64,000 bases of DNA. It comes from Paenibacillus sp. 32352 (GTDB lineage: Bacteria > Bacillota > Bacilli > Paenibacillales > NBRC-103111). The notes beneath the pieces were generated by a model. That model was not told the DNA's origin. It worked only from the letters and a program-made list of their open reading frames with translations, and did not search any database. The first letter of the stretch is position 1; the number at the start of each line of letters is the position of its first letter. The stretch covers positions 124,001 through 188,000 of the forward strand of contig NZ_MZNT01000010.1 of assembly GCF_002042965.1 (NCBI RefSeq), written 5' to 3'. The translations under genes and the position numbers were made by a program. Of the stretch, positions 34,822 through 43,062 are shown piece after piece.

Positions 34822-35886
34822 CTAAAGCCCCAGAATCGATTCCAGCCAATCATAAGATCGTGCTCCGGATATTTCATGCTTCCCTTCAAAAATCTCATAC
34901 CCGAAATGGGCCGCAGCGCCTGCATCGTCGTATATCTTCTGCAGTGCTTCTATAGCTTCATGCGAGCCCTTGATAGGAAATACAGTGTCTCCGGTCCCCG
35001 ATTCAATAAAAAGCGGCCTTGGGGCAATCAAACCGATCCACTCCGGCATCTCTCCGTATTCCAGCATGCCCGGGACATAGTTGTCCAGACAGTGATTGCG
35101 GTCCATAATGCTGGTCCTGAACCTATTCGCATAGCCGCTGATGACGGTAGCTCCGATCCTTTCATCGATGGCCGACGCCAATGCCGTCACCATTCCACCC
35201 CCCGACATTCCCATGCATCCGATACGTTCAGGATCGATGTCTTCTCTGGATTGGGCGTAATCCAGCGTTCGAAGCAGCTCATAGACCCGGACGCCCGCTA
35301 ACGATTGGCCCATCATCATGAGCGACGAAGCCAGTCTGAAGCAGGAGTTGGCGCCAGGCTCCAGAGCAGCGTCCTGCTCCATTCGGCGGTCGCCAAAGCC
35401 GAGCAGCTCCGGGGCAATGACGACAAAGCCCCTTTGCACAAGGGAGATTGCAAAATGCTTGTACAGATTCGGATTCCCCGTGTTATCCCTGCCATCCGGC
35501 GTCAGCCCGACCACTTCCTTGCTGCCGAAGCCATGTCCGTGAACAGCCAGCACGGCGGGCCGCCTGCCCCCGCCATTGACGGTCTCTCCCTTGGGCACCA
35601 GAACATAGGCAAGCATCGTTAAATCGTCGTACGTCGAGAACGCTACCCGTTCCCGGGTATACTCTCCGCAATCCGCCGTTTCCAGCACGACGGGCTGAAG
35701 CTCCGCGAACTGCCCTGGCAATGGGCCAAGCAGTTCCTTCAGCTTCTCCCTCATGAACGGTCTTCGATGCTCACGTGCTGCTCCCGTTCCGAAAAAGGAC
35801 ACATGGCGGCCTGTATTCTCTGCATACAACCGATTCAAGAAGGCATTCGGCCTCGAGGTTGCCGGAGCGGCTTTGTCCATCGTCAT
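34822..35886 (-). CDS. Alpha/beta hydrolase (acetyl-xylan-esterase-like)
   Basis: This 354-residue protein has an alpha/beta hydrolase catalytic triad: Ser in GMSGGG, Asp in SGTGDTVFP and His in GKHEIS. The VLAVHGHGFGSKE segment gives the oxyanion region. It has no signal peptide. It is the third gene of an operon with a PL2 pectate lyase and a sugar isomerase-like gene, starting 6 bp after the isomerase stop. A role in removing acyl groups from imported pectic fragments fits the context. The substrate is inferred. Confidence 0.82.
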   Translation of the reverse strand: MTMDKAAPATSRPNAFLNRLYAENTGRHVSFFGTGAAREHRRPFMREKLKELLGPLPGQFAELQPVVLETADCGEYTRERVAFSTYDDLTMLAYVLVPKGETVNGGGRRPAVLAVHGHGFGSKEVVGLTPDGRDNTGNPNLYKHFAISLVQRGFVVIAPELLGFGDRRMEQDAALEPGANSCFRLASSLMMMGQSLAGVRVYELLRTLDYAQSREDIDPERIGCMGMSGGGMVTALASAIDERIGATVISGYANRFRTSIMDRNHCLDNYVPGMLEYGEMPEWIGLIAPRPLFIESGTGDTVFPIKGSHEAIEALQKIYDDAGAAAHFGYEIFEGKHEISGARSYDWLESILGL

Positions 35887-35892
35887 GGATGC

Positions 35893-36711
35893 TTATACCC
35901 CCGCCCGGTGACGAAGCACATAGTCACGGGAGAAATCCATGCTATCCATATCTACGCCTTCCAGCGTCATATGTACCAGCGGTTTATGCTGACGAACCAG
36001 ATCCATGAACATGCCGTAATCCAGCATCCCTCTGCCTGCAGCTACGGTCTCTAGCTTCCCGGAAGCATTCAGCCTCATATCCTTGGCATGAACGCTGACG
36101 ACACGATTGCCCAAAAGCCGGAATGCTTCCTGCATGACCTCATGCTGACGCTCGAAGTTCTCTTGGGTCATTAGGTTTACCGGATCGATAACAACTCCGA
36201 TATTGGACGACGGAATCTCGTCGATCAGCTCGGCCAATTGTGGAGCAGAGCCGATCAAGTGGCGATTTGCGGCCTCCAGGCCGATGAAGGCGCCCCACTT
36301 CTCCGCTTCCTCCACAAGCTCCTCCACGGCGGACCGAAGCCGTTTGGCGTAACGGTCGTATTGATCCGTATCAGGGACGCCGGTTTCCGTAGCCACGATC
36401 GCCGTACCGAAATGCTTGGCCATGCGCAGATGCTCCTTGAACCGGTCCACATTATGTCTGAATGCGGTATCATCCAGCTCGATCAAGCTGACATAGCAGC
36501 CCAGCACCGGAATCTTCACTCCGTTTCGATCGAAGGCCTCAGCGATGCTGTTGGCCAATCCGGGACTCAGCTTGCCCAAGCTGCAATCCACGTCCGAAAT
36601 GGCTTTGGATAAGGCAAGCTGTACATATTTATATTGATACGAGGCGACCTTGGCCGCCAGTTCCGCGTAAGGAAGCGTTCCTACATTGTGTGCTAAAATG
36701 CCTACTGACAT
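35893..36711 (-). CDS. Sugar phosphate isomerase/epimerase (TIM barrel)
   Basis: The ATG at 36711 follows AAAGGAGATG; an upstream frame start at 36795 lacks a site. The 272-residue protein belongs to the xylose-isomerase-like TIM-barrel group, with FIGLEAANRHLI, NIGVVIDPVNLM and VVSVHAKDMR carrying the usual Glu, Asp and His metal ligands. It is the second gene of the PL2 operon, about 100 bp after the lyase and 6 bp before the esterase. It probably converts a uronate or other pectin-derived sugar in the cytosol; the exact sugar is unknown. Confidence 0.83.
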   Translation of the reverse strand: MSVGILAHNVGTLPYAELAAKVASYQYKYVQLALSKAISDVDCSLGKLSPGLANSIAEAFDRNGVKIPVLGCYVSLIELDDTAFRHNVDRFKEHLRMAKHFGTAIVATETGVPDTDQYDRYAKRLRSAVEELVEEAEKWGAFIGLEAANRHLIGSAPQLAELIDEIPSSNIGVVIDPVNLMTQENFERQHEVMQEAFRLLGNRVVSVHAKDMRLNASGKLETVAAGRGMLDYGMFMDLVRQHKPLVHMTLEGVDMDSMDFSRDYVLRHRAGV

Positions 36712-36812
36712 TTTCCAGTCATCTCCTTTTTCTATGTATCCTCTTATCATGATACCAGTTTCAGGCGCTGCTTTAAAGTACAAAAGAAAAGGCACGCCGC
36801 CGGGTCATTCCT

Positions 36813-38441
36813 TTATTGCACGGCCCGGTTCTTCACTCTGGCATACAAGAAGGTATTATCCGTCATATGTCCCTGCCCGTCATAGGCTGCGGCAAAGAAG
36901 GGTCTGCCTCCGCAATACACCGGCATTCGGCCGCGCACTCCCTGAAGCTCGGCCGCAAGATGAAGAAGTGCCAACGGCTCCAATGCGTCCAGCTTGGCAT
37001 ACTCATGATCTGCACTTGCCATGAACAAGCCTCTGTGACTGCGGTGCAGCAGCAGGCGGTCGCCGATTCTTTGCGCAAGCTGTAAAAATTTACGCTGATG
37101 TGTCGTCTTTAACAGCTCCAGCATGACGAAGATTCCATGAGGATGGGTACAAGCTGTCTCCATATTCAGGAAAGGCAACGCTCGTGCGGATTCTCCGATA
37201 TCGCCAAAGCCGAGGCCCTTTGCCATGCTTCTCGCAACGGTCCACAGCTCTTCGCGGCCGGACAGGCGATAACCCGTTACATAAGACCAGAGCAGCAGGT
37301 AATCGGCCTTGTGAGCCTGGAGCTGCTGTCCTTCCCGCCCATAGTAACCGGACTTCTCCATCACCAATCCCGTCAATCTCGTGCCGTTGGTTAGCATGGG
37401 GTGAACAGTATTGTCCGAAGGGTCATAGGCGTGTTGGCCATAGGCCGCCAAATCTTGAACAGCCCAGTCCAGAAAATCCCGGCCTGCATCCCCTAGAGCC
37501 TCCGCCAAGGACATCCGGCACAAGGCGGCCTCCCCAATGATGGTGTGCGCTTGGTTGGCTGTAGTTAACGTAGCCTCGATCGGGGCATGCTCCTTCAGCT
37601 GTTCCCCGAATTGGTCGATCGCGCGGTCTCCCCGCACACCGGGCAGTACCGAAATGCTGAACTGGTAGCCGCCGAGACCCGTCTGGGGGTTCCTGGTTTC
37701 TACATACCGATAGGCTAGCCGTTTAGCCCAAGCCAGCGGCCTTTCATCACCGCTAAAGCGATGCAGCAAGGCAGCAGCATAATATAGATCGCTTCCCGCA
37801 TTAATGAACGTTAAACCCTTACCCGTAAAAAATACGGGGGAATTGTTGTCATATTCATGTTCCCAAACAGAAGAAGCCTCCCGCGTATGCCCGTTCTCCT
37901 CTACAGGTTGACCATGCCGGCTGAATTCAAGATTGCTCCAGTCGGCAACATGCCCTTCCCACAAGGCCTCGATATACGATGCTGTCTCTTCCGGGTCTAC
38001 ACGGTTCATCAGCTCATAGTAGGGGTAATGGCATTTCAATTCGTGCTGCGGTCCCTTGTCCGCTGCAAATACCTGCAGTTTGCTCTGCAGATCAAACGCC
38101 ATGTGGCCTCCCCAGCACATCAGACGGCCATAACGGAGATGGTCGAACGCATAACGGACAGCGCTTTCAGCTGCATTTCGGTAACGCGAATCTCCTGTCA
38201 ATTCACTGAGTCCGTCCAACGTCCTAAGCCAGTTTTGCTGATTGGCCAGATTGGATACTATCCATGTCTCGCCTCCCGACAGCCATTGCACCGGCTCATA
38301 GGTTTCCGAGTGAATTCCATCGGCAAAGAGCGGAGTTGCTTCGGCACCATACCGGTCACGAGCTTTATCCATCATGAAGTCGGCATATTGCTGTACGGCA
38401 CGGACATACCTTAACGCCGTCTGTTTTGCATGCTCTTTCAT
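36813..38441 (-). CDS. Pectate lyase family 2-like exo-lyase (PelW-like, cytosolic)
   Basis: This 542-residue protein without signal peptide matches the intracellular PL2 pattern known from Dickeya PelW: TPLFADGI near residue 36, SNLANQQNWLRTLDG, CWGGHMAFDL, HELKCHYPYYELMNRVDP, HVADWSNLEFSRHG and LTFINAGSDLYYAA. PL2 enzymes have an (alpha/alpha)7 barrel and release unsaturated digalacturonate from the ends of short chains. It is first in an operon with an isomerase and an esterase. Uptake of oligogalacturonides would be required. Confidence 0.75.
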   Translation of the reverse strand: MKEHAKQTALRYVRAVQQYADFMMDKARDRYGAEATPLFADGIHSETYEPVQWLSGGETWIVSNLANQQNWLRTLDGLSELTGDSRYRNAAESAVRYAFDHLRYGRLMCWGGHMAFDLQSKLQVFAADKGPQHELKCHYPYYELMNRVDPEETASYIEALWEGHVADWSNLEFSRHGQPVEENGHTREASSVWEHEYDNNSPVFFTGKGLTFINAGSDLYYAAALLHRFSGDERPLAWAKRLAYRYVETRNPQTGLGGYQFSISVLPGVRGDRAIDQFGEQLKEHAPIEATLTTANQAHTIIGEAALCRMSLAEALGDAGRDFLDWAVQDLAAYGQHAYDPSDNTVHPMLTNGTRLTGLVMEKSGYYGREGQQLQAHKADYLLLWSYVTGYRLSGREELWTVARSMAKGLGFGDIGESARALPFLNMETACTHPHGIFVMLELLKTTHQRKFLQLAQRIGDRLLLHRSHRGLFMASADHEYAKLDALEPLALLHLAAELQGVRGRMPVYCGGRPFFAAAYDGQGHMTDNTFLYARVKNRAVQ

Positions 38442-38858
38442 TTTAATATCCGCCTCCTCATTGCTGATTTACCTGATCACCATGCATACATACCCTTAAC
38501 TAATACGTTGGCAGGACGAAAATATGCGCAGCAGCCAAGAGTCTTTGCTCTATGACTGCTGCGCCTTCGCTGCCTGTCGTTCAATTGTACTGGGAAACAA
38601 GCTTTTTTTCTAGCTAAATCCCCGACGGAGGAATAATCATTAGATCACTTTTTTCGACGCGGCCCTGTGTTTAGCCACACTCTCAATGGAGGAAAAAAGG
38701 TCTATTCGGATCTCTAGCTCCATACCATTACAACAAATCTTATTCTATATATGCATAAGGAATTATATTTATTATGCATTTCCATTATAAACAATTCCTG
38801 TGTTACAATGGACTCGATCATATAGCGGTTCCATTCCAAACCTGGGAAGGTGTTCCTT
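38442..38858. other. Intergenic stretch with one strong hairpin
   Basis: These 417 bp hold the leader of the PL2 operon. A hairpin pairs GCGCAGCAG (38526-38534) with CTGCTGCGC (38556-38564). No gene is seen. The last 60 bp should hold the promoter and the GGAAGG site of the small gene at 38859. Confidence 0.5.
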
Positions 38859-39050
38859 ATGAATCCAGATATTGCTGTATTGATGTTTCTTGCATTGCTG
38901 TCTGCCGTATTGTATTTACCCGGCTATTTCCGCTCCCGTAGCAAACGCCGTAACCCCAAAGTAACGTACATTGAAGAGTACCGTGATTTACGCAAAGATA
39001 GAATCAATCATTCTGACAAACTGTGTAATAAAAAGAGCGGGACCTCATAG
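38859..39050 (+). CDS. Small membrane protein, unknown function
   Basis: The ATG at 38859 lies 9 bases after GGAAGG. The 63-residue product has one hydrophobic helix (IAVLMFLALLSAVLYLPGYF) followed by a strongly basic stretch (RSRSKRRNPK) and a polar tail, as in a single-pass protein with the tail inside. I do not recognise the family. It is probably real because ribosome site, helix and charge pattern agree. Confidence 0.55.
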   Translation: MNPDIAVLMFLALLSAVLYLPGYFRSRSKRRNPKVTYIEEYRDLRKDRINHSDKLCNKKSGTS

Positions 39051-39248
39051 AAGCGATTCTTACCATCGATTAGAACCATCGCATACTTCGCACCTTTACT
39101 GCTTCATCCAATAATCCAATCAGACTCTCTTCCATTCTATCATTTACCTTTCCATAGATAAAAATTATGCGGTTGACTGTGTATTATTGAATCAGTTCCT
39201 CCTTTCATTCTATGAATACAATATAGAAAAGAAAGGAGTTGATAGATT

Positions 39249-40505
39249 ATGCAAACCATTATAAGCATATTGGGAAGCGCCGGGGGTGTGGCCAAATCCA
39301 TTCTGTCCATATTAGACAAGGCGTACGTAACAAGTGATGATCCTATCCATTCCATGATCCGCAGCAGCAAATTACATTTCATAGATAAGAAGCAGCGGGA
39401 CCTGAATTACTACAAGCAATGGATCCCTCATTTATATCCTTCCGTCACTTTGCATCAGCTTGATCTTCAACGGGGTGACTTGCTGCGGCAGCATTTGATT
39501 GATACACAAACGACCGTTGTCATTGACGTCTCCTGGGCCGATACGGTTGATATGCTGGAATGCTGCAATGAATTGGGGATCAGCTACATTAATACCGCAT
39601 TAGAGAATACCTCGGTTGACGAGAATGAGAAGCTTGAAGGGTTTACCCTGCTGGAACGCTACTTGTATTTCGAAAAGCATAGGAACCGATTTACCAATAC
39701 CAAGGCCATTGTGTGCTCCGGCATGAACCCCGGCGTCGTACAATGGATGGCGCTGCAGCTGATGGAGCAAGCTCCCGGGGAGCGTCCGCTGGCCTGTTAC
39801 ATCGTCGAGCAGGATAATTCCATGTACCTCGATCCTTCCTTGATTACCCCTCATACCATTTATTCGACATGGTCTCCCGAGTGCTTTCTAGACGAAGCAA
39901 TTTTGAACTATCCGATGTTCGTAAGGGACGGCATGCCTCTATTTATATATGACGATGTATATGCTCTTGAGTTCGAGGTCACTCTCGGATCCAAAAAGTT
40001 CCATGGCTGCTTGATGCCCCACGAAGAGGTGCTTACTTTGGGCCAAGCGTTCGATATGGAGACCGGCTTTATCTATCGTGTCAATGATTTGACCACGAAT
40101 GCTATTCGTACTCATCTTGATCAGGTTGACGATATTTGGAATTGGAATCATAAAGTATTGGACCCTGCGGTCGGCGCGCTGGAAGGCGAGGATTTGGTCG
40201 GCGTGCTGCTTGTCTATAAAGATAAGGAACGCTATATGTATAATGTGATGGACAACAAGACCATTTATGCGAGCTATAAAACAAATGCCACCTATTTTCA
40301 GGTCGCATGCGGGATATACGGAGCACTAGCCACCATGCTGCTTGACGACATACCCAATGGCGTTCATTATGTCGACAAGCTCCTGCTTCAGACGGATACA
40401 GGCTATGGCCGATACCTTTCACGCTACATGAATCACTTTGTTACCGGCGAAAACAAGGGGACTGATGGCCTACTGCTGAAAAGATTGATAAAGATGAATC
40501 CATAA
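39249..40505 (+). CDS. Homospermidine synthase-like / saccharopine dehydrogenase family protein
   Basis: This 418-residue protein has AAAGGAG before the ATG. The N-terminus is a nucleotide-binding fold (IISILGSAGGVAKSIL). VVIDVSWADTVDMLECCNELGISYINTA, CSGMNPGVVQWMA and TIYSTWSPECFLDEA parallel the landmarks of bacterial homospermidine synthase (NAD-dependent, putrescine to homospermidine), but the protein is shorter and divergent. It lies 18 bp before a spermidine synthase-like gene, which supports polyamine chemistry. Other saccharopine-dehydrogenase-fold reductases, for example carboxyspermidine or opine enzymes, remain possible. Confidence 0.65.
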   Translation: MQTIISILGSAGGVAKSILSILDKAYVTSDDPIHSMIRSSKLHFIDKKQRDLNYYKQWIPHLYPSVTLHQLDLQRGDLLRQHLIDTQTTVVIDVSWADTVDMLECCNELGISYINTALENTSVDENEKLEGFTLLERYLYFEKHRNRFTNTKAIVCSGMNPGVVQWMALQLMEQAPGERPLACYIVEQDNSMYLDPSLITPHTIYSTWSPECFLDEAILNYPMFVRDGMPLFIYDDVYALEFEVTLGSKKFHGCLMPHEEVLTLGQAFDMETGFIYRVNDLTTNAIRTHLDQVDDIWNWNHKVLDPAVGALEGEDLVGVLLVYKDKERYMYNVMDNKTIYASYKTNATYFQVACGIYGALATMLLDDIPNGVHYVDKLLLQTDTGYGRYLSRYMNHFVTGENKGTDGLLLKRLIKMNP

Positions 40506-40523
40506 GGTGGTGCTTACTCCGTC

Positions 40524-41405
40524 ATGGCGAACAAAAAACGTTCATTAACCGGTTATCAGAAGGAGGAAAATGACGAGCTGTGGCTTTGGGATGATATTCC
40601 GGAGCTGGGTATGGAGGTAGGATATAAGATTGATCGGCTCCTGCACTACGAGCAGTCCTCCTATCAAGAAATAAGCATTGCAGACACCCGTTCTTTTGGC
40701 AGGATGCTGATCCTCGACGGCACACCGCAAATTACATCGAAAGACGGTTTCATCTATAATGAGATGATTTCCCATATCGCGCTGGCCACCTGTCCGATGC
40801 CTGAAAATGTAGCTATGATCGGAGGCGGAGACTGCGGTCCTGCTCGCGAAGCTATGCGTTATGAAAGTGTGAAACGTATCGACGTGGTAGAAATTGACCA
40901 AAGGGTTGTCGATGCTTGCAAAATCTGGATGACACAAGATTCTAAAGACAATGCAGACGGGCGAGTACATCTTATATACCGAGACGGATATAAATGGATT
41001 CAGGAACAAACCAATGTCTACGATATCCTTCTGATAGACCGGTCAGATCCGTATGGCCCCGCAACAAGTCTGTATAAGCCTCCCTTTTATCAATACGTGC
41101 ACGACAGCCTGACGAAAGAAGGCATAGCCGTCTTTCAAGCCGGGTCCCCTTACTACTCCTCCCATATCCTTAAAGGGACTGTAAAAAACTTGCAAAGACT
41201 GTTCCCTATTGTCCTTCCCTATACTTGTACTGTCCCTACCTTTCCGGGCGGAATCTGGTGTTTCGTGCTTGCATCCAAGAAATGGAGCCCGCTTCAAGCT
41301 GATTTGAGCAGGCTTCAGTGGACTCATTCGAAATATATAAATCCCGACCTGTTCCGGGCTTCGTTCATTTTGCCCAATTATATAAAGAGACTTTTGAACG
41401 AGTAA
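40524..41405 (+). CDS. Spermidine synthase-like aminopropyltransferase
   Basis: This 293-residue protein has the aminopropyltransferase/SpeE fold: GFIYNEMISHIAL (normally YHEM), the cofactor loop GGGDCGPAREAMRY (normally GGGDGG), DVVEIDQRVVDACK, LIDRSDPYGPA and TFPGGIWCFVLASKK. SpeE transfers an aminopropyl group from decarboxylated S-adenosylmethionine to an amine. The Asn and Cys changes at two landmark positions suggest an altered substrate. It forms a two-gene unit with the homospermidine synthase-like gene. No decarboxylase gene (speD, speA) is nearby. Confidence 0.8.
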   Translation: MANKKRSLTGYQKEENDELWLWDDIPELGMEVGYKIDRLLHYEQSSYQEISIADTRSFGRMLILDGTPQITSKDGFIYNEMISHIALATCPMPENVAMIGGGDCGPAREAMRYESVKRIDVVEIDQRVVDACKIWMTQDSKDNADGRVHLIYRDGYKWIQEQTNVYDILLIDRSDPYGPATSLYKPPFYQYVHDSLTKEGIAVFQAGSPYYSSHILKGTVKNLQRLFPIVLPYTCTVPTFPGGIWCFVLASKKWSPLQADLSRLQWTHSKYINPDLFRASFILPNYIKRLLNE

Positions 41406-41432
41406 CGCGAAAACCTGGTCGGCTTCCTGCAG

Positions 41433-41468
41433 AGAGCCGTAACGGATAAATGTCCGGGCGGCTCTTTT
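41433..41468 (+). terminator. Terminator of the polyamine-type gene pair
   Basis: An AGAGCCG/CGGCTCT stem is followed by TTTTCTTT, about 30 bp after the stop of the spermidine synthase-like gene. Confidence 0.8.
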
Positions 41469-41526
41469 CTTTGAGAAGCGATTTAAGTCATCGAACCATT
41501 ACGGCCGCATTGAAAGGGGGGCAAGC

Positions 41527-43035
41527 TTACTTCTTAGCAGCGTTGGCATACGCGGATTCATACTCCCTGATGATTTGTTCCCCGCCGGCTTGAAGCCATT
41601 TATCGACTTCTGCCTTCCATCCAGCATCATCGATTTTGCCCATAATGTATCGGGTCTGCGCATCCCAAATCATTTGGTCCAGCTCCTTGCCGCGTTCCGA
41701 TACTGTTGCGGAGGTCAGCGTTAACGCAGGATTCGGAATCGCATATCGGATGTTCTCGCGAGTCATTCGGGTTCCTTTTTCACCCAGCGGCGTATCCTTC
41801 TGTTCTGCCACATGATACCCCTCGATATTGACGAGATTGTCCCGGTACGGTTTCACTTCTCTTTGATACGCGCTCAAATTGGTAAACACGGTTTTCCCGC
41901 CTTCCACTATCTTGTAATGTCTGCCTTCCAGTCCTCGCAGCTGCAATGTCGACAGTTCCGGATCCATCAGCTTGTCCAGGAACGCGAGCACCTTCTTCAG
42001 TTCCTCCTCGGTTTTCACTGAAGATTTTGGTATAGCCAGAAAGCCGAAGTTACCCGGTTCTCCCGCCAGACGTATGCCCCCAGGACCTGTAAAAGGAGCC
42101 ACATCATACTCTCCTGCCGGAACGGTCTTCGCCAACTTATCCTGATAGCTTTTCCCGTTGTTATACACCCCGTTCAGCTTCATGCCGACTTTACCGGAAT
42201 CCATCAGCTTGATCGCTTCCGAATCGTCGAACACCGCAAAGTCCTGGTTTATTAATTTTTCCTCATAGAGCTTACGGAACATTTTCATTACGTCGTAATA
42301 TTCCTTGGTCATAAATTCGGGGATGAACTTCCCATTCTCCACTCCCCACCGGTTGGGAGCGCCTTGAGTTACCGCAATACGGGTCAGTACAGGCTGAGTG
42401 CCTTCGTTATATTTTTTGAACAGCACGGTTCCATAAGTATCCTGCTTGCCGTTCTGGTCCGGGTCGTTCAGCGTCAGCACCTTCAGCACGTTATACCATT
42501 CGTCGATGGTCGTCGGAAGCTTTAGCCCCAGGGTGTCGAACCAGTCCTTGCGGTATACGATCCCTGCCCGCCCGATATCGCGAAAGTTGGGAATTCCGTA
42601 AATCCTGCCTTCTACAGAGATATTTTCGTAATACTGCGGATTTTGTGCCGATAAATTGCCGTAGTCTTTGAGAAAAGGGCCGATCTCCCAGAACAAGCCG
42701 GATTGAATGGCGCTGATGGTCGTCGGAACATAATTGAGCTTCATGATTTTGGGCATTTCATTAGCCGCGATCATGACGTTTACCTTATCATCGAAGGCGG
42801 ATTGCGGAATCCATTGAATATCCAGCTTCGTATTCGTATACTTTTCGATAGCCAGCTCGACCTCATTGCCCTTGTCAGGAAGATCCCCGACCTGCATTAA
42901 TGCCATGGAAATGTTGAATGGGAGCTCAGCAGATTTGTTGCTCCCGCGGCTGGTACCGCTATCTCCGCATCCGGATAAAATCCCGGTCGTTAACACCGCT
43001 GCGCTGAATACAGCTGTCCTTCGTTTCAGTTTCAA
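41527..43035 (-). CDS. Extracellular solute-binding lipoprotein, LplA-like (paralogue 1)
   Basis: This 502-residue protein starts at a TTG after GGGAGGGG. The lipobox ends in LSG-Cys at residue 23. The body is the large LplA/YtcQ-type sugar-binding protein of Paenibacillus and Bacillus (YTNTKLDIQWIP, SGLFWEIGPFLKDYGNLS, IYGIPNFRDIGRAGIVYRKDW). It lies 27 bp after a near-twin at 43063 and is presumably transcribed with it. No membrane permease genes follow, which is unusual, as these proteins normally lead a three-gene transport operon. Confidence 0.88.
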   Translation of the reverse strand: MKLKRRTAVFSAAVLTTGILSGCGDSGTSRGSNKSAELPFNISMALMQVGDLPDKGNEVELAIEKYTNTKLDIQWIPQSAFDDKVNVMIAANEMPKIMKLNYVPTTISAIQSGLFWEIGPFLKDYGNLSAQNPQYYENISVEGRIYGIPNFRDIGRAGIVYRKDWFDTLGLKLPTTIDEWYNVLKVLTLNDPDQNGKQDTYGTVLFKKYNEGTQPVLTRIAVTQGAPNRWGVENGKFIPEFMTKEYYDVMKMFRKLYEEKLINQDFAVFDDSEAIKLMDSGKVGMKLNGVYNNGKSYQDKLAKTVPAGEYDVAPFTGPGGIRLAGEPGNFGFLAIPKSSVKTEEELKKVLAFLDKLMDPELSTLQLRGLEGRHYKIVEGGKTVFTNLSAYQREVKPYRDNLVNIEGYHVAEQKDTPLGEKGTRMTRENIRYAIPNPALTLTSATVSERGKELDQMIWDAQTRYIMGKIDDAGWKAEVDKWLQAGGEQIIREYESAYANAAKK

Positions 43036-43062
43036 TCACGCCCCTCCCGCCGGCCTCATTCA

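Noticed and set aside
39140..39382. 80-codon minus-strand frame over the start of the homospermidine synthase-like gene
   Set aside because: It overlaps the ribosome site and first codons of a well supported gene on the other strand and has no signature of its own.
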